In this document: positions 1-7,784 of the stretch, piece by piece
Layout of the letters: every line of letters begins with the position of its first letter
Position numbering within the stretch: position 1 is the stretch's first letter
NCBI RefSeq assembly: GCF_010646885.2
Contig: NZ_CP050700.1
Location: forward strand, 6,252,146-6,316,145
Origin: Desulfopila sp. IMCC35008
Lineage (GTDB): Bacteria; Desulfobacterota; Desulfobulbia; Desulfobulbales; Desulfocapsaceae
Length of the DNA: 64,000 bases
Direction: 5' to 3'
Notes under the pieces: generated by a model
What the model was told of the DNA's origin: nothing
What the model saw: only the letters and a program-made list of their open reading frames with translations
Database searches by the model: none
Position numbers and translations under genes: made by a program

Positions 1-64
1 AAGCATTTTCAATTTCAGAAATTCTTAAAAAAGATAAAATCTCTACATTAAACTCCTTGTTCAT
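1..64 (-). CDS. N-terminal fragment of an unknown protein, cut by the window edge
   Basis: An ATG at 64-62 on the minus strand is preceded, after a 6-nt spacer, by an AGGAG ribosome binding site (complement of 71-75). The frame stays open to base 1 and gives 21 codons (MNKEFNVEILSFLRISEIEN and one more residue). Start and ribosome binding site look genuine, but too little is visible to name a family. Confidence 0.4.
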   Translation of the reverse strand, partial: MNKEFNVEILSFLRISEIENA

Positions 65-356
65 TGCAATCTCCTATTATGATATCGTAGATGAAATCAA
101 CTAGATGCTGTTTATATCCTGAATTGCATTCACAATCATTCTTGTTCTTAACATCTGAGCAGGATGTCGAACTCCACATGAATATAGCGTTCCTCGTTAG
201 ACTGTCTGCCGAGTATTTACGATTCTCGGCTTTTGCTTTTTTGCCTATCTGCCTCACTTGGAGCCATAATGATAGCTAGAAACATTATGGAAGTTAATGG
301 GTGGCTGAAGTGCTATTACAAAATTCCTGCTACAGGATGAGTGGTGACAAGAGTAT
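65..356. other. intergenic, no gene seen
   Basis: AT-rich spacer between the fragment at the window edge and the coiled-coil gene. Short open frames exist on both strands, but none has a ribosome binding site or recognisable composition. It should contain the minus-strand promoter of the edge gene. Confidence 0.4.
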
Positions 357-644
357 TTACTTGAATTTGGATAAAGCTGATTTCACCGCATTGCCAAGCG
401 AGTCGTAAGCATTCTCCAGACCATTTTTAATATCTTCCCAGGCTTCTTCGCTTGCATTCTGAACCTCCATTAGTTTAGCGCTAGCCTCTTCTCGCTGCTC
501 TTTCAAAACATCAATCTTCTCATTGTACTTAATTTTCATATCAGCCTCAGCACCATCTGCTTTGGCTTCGAGTCTAGCGATATCTGCATTCCATTCATCA
601 AGTTTCGCCTGCATTTTTTTTATGTATGCATTTCTATTGCTCAT
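357..644 (-). CDS. small coiled-coil protein, sll1863-type stress response family
   Basis: This 95-residue protein is almost entirely charged heptad-rich helix. It opens with SNRNAYIKKMQAKLDEWNAD, has an alanine/lysine/glutamate core, and ends in an amphipathic NAVKSALSKFK tail. The pattern matches small soluble coiled-coil proteins named after cyanobacterial sll1863, which are often annotated as stress proteins; the biochemical role is unknown. I chose the ATG at 644 because GGAGAG lies just upstream, overlapping a possible ATG four codons earlier. The next two genes on this strand (a tiny lipoprotein and a DUF3096 membrane protein) are also of types seen in general stress loci, so a shared envelope-stress role is plausible but inferred. 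Confidence 0.7.
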   Translation of the reverse strand: MSNRNAYIKKMQAKLDEWNADIARLEAKADGAEADMKIKYNEKIDVLKEQREEASAKLMEVQNASEEAWEDIKNGLENAYDSLGNAVKSALSKFK

Positions 645-866
645 AATACTCTCCATTGATTAAGAGTTCTTGGTATTCAAATTAGCACTCTGAACTGAAA
701 TGTTTTTTGGACAGTATTGCCCATTACATAGTGGAAACTCGTTTTTATATCACGAGTGATTCTGTCAGTAAAAAGTCACTAATACAGGTTAGAGCTATCT
801 ATGCTCTGAAACTTTTGTGAAATAACGAATTATACTTAAATTTATCCTCGTTTTTGTTCCTGCTTA

Positions 867-1079
867 TCATTGCTTTGCGTCATTTATCTTTTTGCTGACT
901 TCCTCAGCTGCCTCCTCTACCGCTTCACCAGCTTCCTCTATGGCATCACCTGTGTTCTCAATTCCTTTATCAATCTTTTCTCCGACTTTTTCTGCCGGAC
1001 CTTTCTGGTCACATGAGACAACTGTAAGGGACAGACAACCAAAAAGCACAGCAATTAAAATCTTCTTTAAAATGGACAT
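867..1079 (-). CDS. small alanine/glutamate-rich lipoprotein
   Basis: This is a 70-residue protein with a basic N-terminus (MSILKK), a hydrophobic segment and a lipobox ending VVSC at residues 20-23, so signal peptidase II should leave Cys23 as the lipidated N-terminus. The mature part (about 48 residues) is highly charged helix built of repeated EEAGEAVEEAAEE-type units, resembling entericidin-like or apolipoprotein-like small lipoproteins. A GAGAGG ribosome binding site sits about 5 nt before the ATG at 1079. A perfect heptamer tandem array (1121-1162) lies about 40 bp upstream, where the promoter should be. Function is unknown; periplasmic membrane attachment is the firm part. Confidence 0.7.
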   Translation of the reverse strand: MSILKKILIAVLFGCLSLTVVSCDQKGPAEKVGEKIDKGIENTGDAIEEAGEAVEEAAEEVSKKINDAKQ

Positions 1080-1120
1080 AATGACCTCTCGAAATGTAGT
1101 TGAAGAATTTATATAATATT

Positions 1121-1162
1121 CTAGCCTCTAGCCTCTAGCCTCTAGCCTCTAGCCTCTAGCCT
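1121..1162. repeat. heptanucleotide tandem repeat, six copies
   Basis: Six perfect head-to-tail copies of CTAGCCT occupy 1121-1162, with two more matching bases after. The array lies between the start of the small lipoprotein gene (1079, minus strand) and the stop of the DUF3096 gene (1181). Perfect heptamer arrays change copy number by slipped-strand mispairing. Here that would change spacing in the upstream region of the lipoprotein gene rather than a reading frame. Confidence 0.9.
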
Positions 1163-1180
1163 CTTGTTTAAGGTAAAGTA

Positions 1181-1327
1181 CTAGAATCCACCTGTACCAA
1201 ATAATCCGACCAGACCGACAGCAATCAGGTATATGGCAACGATGTAGTTTAACAGACGTGGTACCACCAATATGAGAATACCGGCAGCTATTGATAGTAC
1301 CGGTGTCAAACTTAGATGTATGTTCAT
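1181..1327 (-). CDS. DUF3096 small membrane protein
   Basis: A 48-residue open frame that begins MNIHLSLTPVLSIAAGIL, continues through PRLLNYIVAIYLIAVGLVG and ends FGTGGF. It forms two hydrophobic segments around a PRLLNYIVAIYL turn, the signature of DUF3096 inner-membrane proteins, which are usually about this size. An AGAGGA ribosome binding site lies 5-6 nt before the ATG at 1327. The family is uncharacterised; it is often found in stress-gene neighbourhoods, as here beside the coiled-coil protein and small lipoprotein. The gene is intact and in the same orientation as both. Confidence 0.75.
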   Translation of the reverse strand: MNIHLSLTPVLSIAAGILILVVPRLLNYIVAIYLIAVGLVGLFGTGGF

Positions 1328-1418
1328 ATCAATCCTCTGGTTAATTATTTGATTAGGTTTAATCTTCTTTAAATGTCGCCACAGTATCTTCTAACTTGAT
1401 TGTAAATTTGTTGTTTCA

Positions 1419-1689
1419 AACTTTCTTTAGTTCCACTCTGATATACACAAAGTAATCTCTACAACTGTGGCAAGGTGTTTTGGTGCTCCTCTGTCATGGA
1501 AATTATGCAAACACCAACACTTGCGGTTGGTAGTAGAACATTTTTTGCGTGGTTCATGCGACGAGGTTGCGACAGAAGTAGCTCTAGCTAAAATTTTTTT
1601 CCTCCCTAAATTTTCGTCGGGCCAGTACCTTAAAGGATATGGAACTACTCTGCACGATGCAGTTTAGGGAAATATGACTAAAGAAAGTT
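1419..1689. repeat. 13-bp perfect inverted repeat bounding a 271-bp segment (MITE-like)
   Basis: AACTTTCTTTAGT at 1419-1431 and its exact reverse complement at 1677-1689 enclose 245 bp without a convincing gene (one 66-codon frame inside has no ribosome binding site and odd composition). The layout resembles a miniature inverted-repeat element, but I see no target duplication at the flanks and only one copy in the window. Confidence 0.4.
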
Positions 1690-2543
1690 CGCTTTATTTT
1701 ATGCCGATTTGCTTAGGAGTGATAGCTGAAAGGCATAATAAACTGATAAGTAGAAATGAATCAGAAAGTGAATGGAGAAATATATTAAAATATCAGTGAT
1801 ATCGAAAAAGTCTTTCACAGATTTGACCATCCTTATAACAATAACACTGATACTAGTTAAATCAACTTGTCAACATTAGCCGCGGACGAAGTGACGAGAT
1901 ACAGGACTAAAAAATTATCGTTTCTTTTGCAAAAAGGCCTGTTTCAGATAATCAAATTATACGAGTGCATTGTCTTTAGAATAGAGTAACCATTCTAAAA
2001 ATGATGATCAGCTGCATATTGTTCTCATATCACAAAATTAACATTGTCTGTGTTATGTAGCGTAAATGTAGATCTTTGTCGTTGCTAAGAAGCAAGCACC
2101 CAGGACGATTATTTGCCATCGTTAATGGAGTGGTAGTCGGACAGCTGCCCTGACTCTAGACTGCGCCCTGTGGTTCATTGCTTTTGGGTTAAAAATAAAT
2201 AAAAGATGTCCATTGCCAACGACATCCATTTAAGCAAAACCGCAATTTAAAATAGAAATAGAATAGGGTTATCAATAGTTGCATCCCATTGAGTCTCAAT
2301 CTACATCGAAGAATATTGCAATTATTGATAATTCTGAAGAACTGAAGTGCGGAGCGGATTCGAGCTGGAAGGTTGGAGACTATGGGGATCGTATGGGATT
2401 TTGGTTTTCCGATAATTGACTCAGACTCACTTTTGCAAAGCGGATATCACGTCATTTCCAGTAAGAATTGGCTTTTTTTTCCCTACTCAAGGCGCATTTA
2501 TCCTGTTTGAGCCGCTGCCGGGGTATCTACAACCAAACAGTAG
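1690..2543. other. intergenic, no gene seen
   Basis: About 850 bp of AT-rich sequence without a supportable coding frame, RNA gene or strong hairpin. With the two decayed genes that follow, it looks like a stretch of degraded accessory DNA. Confidence 0.4.
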
Positions 2544-2762
2544 TATTCAATCAGTGATTTTTCTGAAGGCTGGCCGTATCTGGATACAGTTTATTTTGAC
2601 CTTGCCGTTTCCGGCGACAATGTGATCAAGGACGAACAGTACTGGACGGAGTACTACGTGGGTGTCAATCAGCATTCAAATTTGACCCACCAACAGCTTC
2701 CAACGTTGCCCCATCAAGGATCAATACCTTTCTCTTTAAAAGCTCTCAACCTGTCAATATAA
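2544..2762 (+). pseudogene. decayed coding remnant without a start
   Basis: From 2544 an open frame with no start codon reads SDFSEGWPYLDTVYFDLAVS, then GDNVIKDEQYWTEYYVGVN, and runs to TAA at 2760-2762. An in-frame TAG lies at 2541-2543. The composition (aromatic, acidic, beta-strand-like) looks like a piece of an exported or surface protein, but I cannot name a family. No start, no ribosome binding site and a short length indicate a remnant. Confidence 0.35.
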
Positions 2763-2859
2763 TGAATTTAATAAAAGCAAAAGCGTTCACAGCTCTATGC
2801 CTGCAGAGGGGCAATATTCAACGCTGACAAGAGTCCAAATTGGATGCTGATTGACAGCA

Positions 2860-3070
2860 ATGGGGCAAAAGGTTCTGGATACCATGTCAACGGATGATCT
2901 ATCCATTCTGGATCACAACAGAATCTTCAATCTGAAAAAAAAATTTCCACTATATTCCAGATCAGTTAAATGACATCCTGCTACATTTTTCTGCTGGTAC
3001 AAAAGTGATGTACGACTCAGTCAAAGAACTTCATAAAGATCTTGAACAAGCGATTCAGAAAAGTTTTTAA
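2860..3070 (+). pseudogene. decayed gene with a frameshift in an A9 run
   Basis: A frame from ATG 2860 reads MGQKVLDTMSTDDLSILDHN and continues to a run of nine A residues (2935-2943). The coding sense then continues one frame over as NFHYIPDQLNDILLHFSAGT, followed by KVMYDSVKELHKDLEQAIQ and a TAA at 3068-3070. Joining the two across the A run gives one sensible helical protein of about 69 residues, so a homopolymer slip probably broke it. The family is not recognised. Confidence 0.4.
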
Positions 3071-3075
3071 ATATG

Positions 3076-3111
3076 AAAAAAGGGTGTTTGAAAATCACTC
3101 ATCAAACACCC
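3076..3111 (-). terminator. Rho-independent terminator of the cstA-type gene
   Basis: A perfect 10-bp stem (GGGTGTTTGA at 3082-3091 with TCAAACACCC at 3102-3111) and a 10-nt loop are followed on the minus strand by six U residues (complement of 3081-3076). It lies 60 bp after the stop of the carrier gene at 3171 and should end that transcript. Confidence 0.85.
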
Positions 3112-3170
3112 TTCACACAGCTTCTATCAACTCAGTCTTGAAACTGAATCAAAAGCACCTTGTAATCGAG

Positions 3171-4595
3171 TTAGTTACATGCTTGCCAAACTGTACCTTC
3201 GATAGGCTTTACTAGCACAACGAAAGCACCTAAAGCTGCAATGGCTGCCCCGACCCCAATAATTGTAGTAACCGGGCCGGTTATACCAAATCCGAGATTC
3301 GATTGAAGGATGAAGGTTACATCAACCGCAGTCATAAATGTTGCTGGCAGAGAACAGATCCAGTGGAACTTGTTTTTCTTGGCAAGGTAAATAGCACCAG
3401 TCCAGAGCATAAGCATGGAAAGCACCTGGTTGGACCAACCGAAATAGCGGAAGATGGTCATGAAGTCGACCATGGTAATGCAGTATGCGAAAATGAAAAG
3501 TGGTACCGCAATAATAAGTCTTTTCATCGCCTCTTTCTGCTCAACCTTAAAGATCTCAGCAATAATAAGTCGAGTAGATCTGAAAGCAGTGTCACCACTG
3601 GTGATAGGTAAAATGATAACACCAAGGATAGCAATAATACCACCAACAGGCCCAAGAAGAGTATTACAGACTAAATTAACAAATGCAGACCAGCCACCGT
3701 TACTGAGAACCTCTGAGTATTCTCCTACATTGCCATGAAAGGAAAGACCTACAGTAACCCAGATAAGAGCGATAATACCTTCCATAATCATGGAACCAAA
3801 AAATACTGGGCGCCCATTCTTTTCATTGTTAATACAACGAGCCATAAGAGGAGACTGTGTTGCATGAAAACCACTGATAGCACCACAGGAAATGGTGATG
3901 AAAAGAAGTGGCCAAATTGGCTTGCCATTTGGTTCTGTATTGGTTGCAAAATCAAGGTTTGGAAGAATCTCATAACCTTGAAAGATCATACCACCAAGCA
4001 CACCAACAGTCATAAAGACAAGAAGTGCGCCAAAAAATGGGTAGAGACGACCAATCAATTTATCAATAGGTAAGATGGTTGCAACAAAGTAGTAGAGGAA
4101 AATACAGCCAAGCAGAAGTTGAACATCAAGCCCGGTCAGTTTGCCTAAGAGCTTTGCTGGACCAACAATAAATACTACACCCACGAGCATAAGAAGAAGT
4201 ATAGAGAAAAGACGCATAACCTGGCGCGCAGGCATACCCATCATATCTCCGACCAGTTCAGGAACAGATTTTCCACCACTGCGAATAGAAAGCATACCAC
4301 TGAAATAATCGTGTACAGCACCACCTAAAATGCAACCAACAACAACCCATATTAGAGCAGCGGGGCCATAGAGTGCACCGAGAATAGGCCCAATAATTGG
4401 CCCTAAACCAGCAATATTAAGAAGCTGAATAAAAAAGACCTTCCAGGTTGGCATTGCAATATAGTCAACACCGTCGGCTTTGGTCATACATGGGGTTGTG
4501 CGTGCTTCATTGATACCAAATATTTTTTCCACGACAGAACCGTAGACAAAATATCCGGCAATGAGCATTGCAACACAGGCAAAGAAAAATAGCAT
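3171..4595 (-). CDS. cstA: CstA-family carbon starvation / pyruvate-type carrier, short form
   Basis: This 474-residue, very hydrophobic protein has about 12-13 predicted membrane segments. CstA hallmarks are clear: GLGPIIGPILGALYGP near residue 64, GAVHDYFSGMLSIRSGGKS near 92, and ITSGDTAFRSTRLI near 332. Members with known substrates (E. coli BtsT and CstA) import pyruvate, with CstA also linked to peptides. This copy is shorter than the roughly 700-residue enterobacterial forms and lacks their long C-terminal part, as do other short anaerobe members. Immediately upstream on the same strand are a LytS-type sensor and a LytTR response regulator, the pairing that controls btsT in E. coli, so import of pyruvate or a related acid under their control is a reasonable inference. 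A terminator follows the gene. Confidence 0.85.
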   Translation of the reverse strand: MLFFFACVAMLIAGYFVYGSVVEKIFGINEARTTPCMTKADGVDYIAMPTWKVFFIQLLNIAGLGPIIGPILGALYGPAALIWVVVGCILGGAVHDYFSGMLSIRSGGKSVPELVGDMMGMPARQVMRLFSILLLMLVGVVFIVGPAKLLGKLTGLDVQLLLGCIFLYYFVATILPIDKLIGRLYPFFGALLVFMTVGVLGGMIFQGYEILPNLDFATNTEPNGKPIWPLLFITISCGAISGFHATQSPLMARCINNEKNGRPVFFGSMIMEGIIALIWVTVGLSFHGNVGEYSEVLSNGGWSAFVNLVCNTLLGPVGGIIAILGVIILPITSGDTAFRSTRLIIAEIFKVEQKEAMKRLIIAVPLFIFAYCITMVDFMTIFRYFGWSNQVLSMLMLWTGAIYLAKKNKFHWICSLPATFMTAVDVTFILQSNLGFGITGPVTTIIGVGAAIAALGAFVVLVKPIEGTVWQACN

Positions 4596-4639
4596 CGATC
4601 TTCTCCTAAAGTTAAATTTTCAGTTAACCGCTCCCTCTC

Positions 4640-4690
4640 TTTTGAAACGGCTATGTGAATGTGATTAGGCGAAAATATGCCGTTTCAAAA
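4640..4690 (-). promoter_or_regulatory. 12-bp perfect inverted repeat upstream of cstA
   Basis: TTTTGAAACGGC at 4640-4651 is mirrored exactly by GCCGTTTCAAAA at 4679-4690, with 27 bp between, inside the 244-bp gap between the sensor kinase stop (4840) and the carrier start (4595). No U-tract follows on either strand, so it is not a terminator. It is a candidate operator for the carrier promoter, or a leader hairpin. Confidence 0.5.
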
Positions 4691-4839
4691 ACAGCTTTGC
4701 AACAGGGGAAACCGAGATGTCGATTTTACAAGTTGAACGGTACTGAGGGTGGAATGAAATGCACTAAGAAAACAGTTAACAAGGATAATTTCGCTCAGCT
4801 GCAGAATTTTCGTTGTTAATGACCTTTCTTAAAACAGGG

Positions 4840-6552
4840 TTAATGGCTTGAATGAGGGATGTTAAAACAGATCTCGGTTCCTTCAGCTGGGATACTATTA
4901 ATCTGCATCCTATACTGGGGACCATAGATCTGCTCCAGTCTCTGGTTGGAGTTCTGCAAGCCAACACCTCCAAGTCCATTTGTGTGTGATTTAACAGAGC
5001 AGGGAACAAGAATCGTATCAAGCTTCTCTGGACTCATCCCAAGACCATCATCTTTGACCATAACAGCTATACAAGCTTCTTGCTGCCTCACGGATAGACT
5101 GATATTACCACCATCTTCTTTGTCCTTAATACCGTGTTTGATGGCATTTTCGATCAGAGGTTGAATAATCAGTGATGGAATAAGCCACTTTTCACAAGCT
5201 GGGTCAATATCGATAGATATGTTTATTCTGCTGCCAAAACGAGCCTTCTCAATTGCGAGATAGCTCTGTATCTGTTCAAGCTCTTCTGCCAGTAGAATAA
5301 AGCCTCTACTGGAATCGAGATTTTTCCGCATATAAAAAGAAAGATCCAAAATCAGCTCCCTTGCTTTGCTGGGCGCAGTCCTGCAAAATGAGGCAATTGT
5401 ATTTAAAGAGTTAAAAAGAAAATGAGGGTTTATCTGTGCTTGCAAATGTCTAATTTCTGCGTGGGCAAGCATTCTGTCTTTTAACTGGATATCTTCAAGC
5501 TCCAATTGAATGGAAAACAGATCTGTAAGTCCTTTTGCAATGGCAAACTGTATTCTGTTCAGTTCAAGGTTTTTAGAGCCATACAGCTTAATTGTCCCGA
5601 TGATAGTATCGCCCTTCTTGAGCGGGACAATTATTGCCGAATAAAATGGACAGTTCGGATGATTACAGCCGATATGATCCTTACTTTTTGAGAATGCGGC
5701 TTGACCAGAAAAGACAACCGCTTTTGTTGAAGACGTTGCTATCGGTCCACCAGCTAGATGATGATCGGCACCTAAACCAACATGGGCCAATACCGTTTCT
5801 TTATCGGTTACTGAGACAGCAGCAACACCAAGCTCGTTCTTAAGAATTGTAGCTGTAGCAGTCGCTGTTTTCTGGTTTAACCCCTCACGCAAATGCCCTA
5901 AGGTTTCTTTTGTAATATCAAATATTTTCTGTGCCTGGGTTGAGAGACTTTTTTCCCTTAAATCTTTAAATATCTTAATCAGGTGAACAAAGAGTGCAGT
6001 TCCCAATGCGTTACCTATGATCATTGGCATTGCAATAATGTTGACCAGAGCAAGCGCCTCATGAAAGGGTTTTGAGAGAATTAACACAAGCATCATATGT
6101 ATCATCTCTCCAACGATTGTGATAATGGTCGCAACCCGCCAATCAAGGTGAACTCTAGGATATTTATTGTGGACATAACCTGCTGCTAAACCTTCAAATA
6201 GGGTTGCCAGCGAACAGGCTAACGCGCTGAATCCCCATGGGTCAATCAAGAATCTATGGCCACCCGCAATGAGTCCCGCCCCTAAACCAACTATTGGCCC
6301 ACCAAAAAACCCGGCAGTCACCACCGCCATTGCACGAAGATTGGCAATAGAATTGAAGATTTCATTGCCACTATAGGTACCAAGAACGCCAAAAAGGCCA
6401 AAAAAAGCGATAAGAAAAATACGGTTTTTCAACTTATCCTGACGAAAACTAAACTCCTGAACTGGAGAAATAGCCAGGATTATAAATGCACCGGCAATCA
6501 GAATTGTGACATGCTTGAGCAACATGACAATCAATGAACTACTAAGAATCAT
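4840..6552 (-). CDS. lytS: LytS/BtsS-type membrane sensor histidine kinase
   Basis: This 570-residue kinase starts with a five- to six-helix 5TMR-LYT sensor region (about residues 1-195; note the GGPIVGLGAGLIAGGHRF motif near 84-101). A GAF-like domain follows (about 215-350) that contains a C-x4-C pair in GCNHPNCPF. The dimerisation/phosphoacceptor segment has the family motif QAQINPHFLFNSLNTI with His377, and the C-terminal ATPase domain has IENAIKHGI and GLGGVGLQNSNQRL. It starts 11 bp after the response regulator stop, so the two are co-transcribed. LytS relatives sense pyruvate (BtsS) or cell-envelope state (LytS). The downstream CstA-family carrier argues for the nutrient-sensing role, but the ligand is inferred. 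Confidence 0.9.
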   Translation of the reverse strand: MILSSSLIVMLLKHVTILIAGAFIILAISPVQEFSFRQDKLKNRIFLIAFFGLFGVLGTYSGNEIFNSIANLRAMAVVTAGFFGGPIVGLGAGLIAGGHRFLIDPWGFSALACSLATLFEGLAAGYVHNKYPRVHLDWRVATIITIVGEMIHMMLVLILSKPFHEALALVNIIAMPMIIGNALGTALFVHLIKIFKDLREKSLSTQAQKIFDITKETLGHLREGLNQKTATATATILKNELGVAAVSVTDKETVLAHVGLGADHHLAGGPIATSSTKAVVFSGQAAFSKSKDHIGCNHPNCPFYSAIIVPLKKGDTIIGTIKLYGSKNLELNRIQFAIAKGLTDLFSIQLELEDIQLKDRMLAHAEIRHLQAQINPHFLFNSLNTIASFCRTAPSKARELILDLSFYMRKNLDSSRGFILLAEELEQIQSYLAIEKARFGSRINISIDIDPACEKWLIPSLIIQPLIENAIKHGIKDKEDGGNISLSVRQQEACIAVMVKDDGLGMSPEKLDTILVPCSVKSHTNGLGGVGLQNSNQRLEQIYGPQYRMQINSIPAEGTEICFNIPHSSH

Positions 6553-6563
6553 AATCTCTACCC

Positions 6564-7331
6564 TTAAATACCAAGTCGCTGTTTAAATTCTTTGACCCTT
6601 AAACGACTCACAGTGAGCTCAGTTTTGCCACTATCCCGTAGAATAAGATTATATTTACCGTTGTACCAGGGGCTGAATTCCTGAATCCAGTCTAGGTTCA
6701 CCATAACTCCTCGATGGATTCTAAAAAAAGAGGTTCCTGCGAGTTGTCCCTCCAACTTATCCATGGTATTCGCACCATAAAGCGGATTTGACGAATCCAT
6801 CGAATTGACGAAAATTTTCGCATCGTCATAGTGACAGTAAGCAACCTCATCGAGTGGAATGAGTTGAATCTTACCGTCTTTCTCAAGAGAGAGTTTATTA
6901 ATCTTTGCCACAGGCTCCTGCATCTGAGCGAGCAGTAGGTGGAGTTTATCCTGAATGGAATTGTTACTGATCGAGTTCTTTATTTTATCAATAGTAAGAC
7001 CAAGTCGTTTACTTGATAAAGGTTTTAGTATGTAATCAATAGCATTCTTTTCAAAGGCTTCAACAGCGTAATGATCGTAAGCTGTTGCAAAAATAATCAT
7101 GGGTAAGTGTGTTCCTTGCTCCAGTTCTGCCACCACCTCAAATCCATTTCTATTAGGCATCTGAATATCAAGAAAAACCAGATCCGGTTGCAACTCTGCT
7201 ATTAACTTTAAGGCTTTCGAGGCAGAATTCGCCTCTGCTATGATGTTTATATCTTCATACGTCGATAATAAAAATCGCAGTTCATCAAGGGCTGGTTGCT
7301 CATCGTCAACGATGATCGTTGAAATCTTCAT
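6564..7331 (-). CDS. lytR: LytTR-family response regulator
   Basis: This 255-residue regulator has an N-terminal receiver domain (acidic pair VDDEQ at 9-10, phosphoacceptor Asp55 in LVFLDIQMPN, Thr/Ala near 85-87 and Lys103 in the KPLS motif). A C-terminal LytTR DNA-binding domain spans about 150-252, with EVAYCHYDDAKIFV and FFRIHRGVMVNLDWIQEF. LytTR proteins bind as dimers to two spaced short repeats upstream of target genes. It is the first gene of the regulator-sensor-carrier set, and the likely target is the carrier gene 2 kb downstream. No clear Shine-Dalgarno sequence precedes the ATG at 7331. Confidence 0.9.
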   Translation of the reverse strand: MKISTIIVDDEQPALDELRFLLSTYEDINIIAEANSASKALKLIAELQPDLVFLDIQMPNRNGFEVVAELEQGTHLPMIIFATAYDHYAVEAFEKNAIDYILKPLSSKRLGLTIDKIKNSISNNSIQDKLHLLLAQMQEPVAKINKLSLEKDGKIQLIPLDEVAYCHYDDAKIFVNSMDSSNPLYGANTMDKLEGQLAGTSFFRIHRGVMVNLDWIQEFSPWYNGKYNLILRDSGKTELTVSRLRVKEFKQRLGI

Positions 7332-7784
7332 TGAATACTTCGTTTCGTTTTCGTTGCTCTGCTTTTAAATAACTTTGATGATCAGTGAGTTATTATAAAA
7401 AATCTCTACTAATCTTTTTCCGCCATGTAGCCAATCTTTAGTTGTTTTTTATCTTTGAAGCAATAAGAATTATTCTTTCCCATTAAGCCTAACTTATCTT
7501 TTGGTTTACTATGTAAGGCTCCTGAACTAGTTCTCAACCATAGTGGCTTGGGAACGAAGACTATTAAAGGTTCTAAATATAGTATGTAAACAGTACCAAA
7601 GAGCACCACAAGGTGCCTTATGGAAGTCAGAAATGAGCCGGGCTTTAAATCCGTACCTCCAGCAATTGAACTATGCGCTTGATATTGCCAAATCGAAGCT
7701 AATGAATTTTGTCACTTGCCATAACTTGAGGTTTTTCCTGTTGCTCTCAAGGGCGAGGAGTCGTCCCCGCCCTGATACGATCAC
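7332..7784. other. intergenic, no gene seen
   Basis: About 450 bp between the response regulator start and the broken recombinase. It should hold the promoter of the regulator-sensor pair. An imperfect GC-rich hairpin (7750-7758 with 7765-7773) lies just after the recombinase stop, but without a U-tract. No supportable gene. Confidence 0.4.

Noticed and set aside
1121..1162. CRISPR array
   Set aside because: The heptamers are directly tandem without spacers. No other spaced direct repeats were seen in the window.
1467..1667. 66-codon frame inside the MITE-like segment
   Set aside because: No ribosome binding site and no conserved pattern. Length is within chance expectation.
2416..2625. 69-codon plus-strand frame over the first decayed gene
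   Set aside because: It reads the remnant in the wrong frame; the protein-like sense is in the frame ending at 2762.
4627..4634. ACCGCTCC as a BtsR-type binding repeat
   Set aside because: Only one copy, on the strand opposite to the carrier gene, without the second spaced repeat expected for a LytTR dimer.
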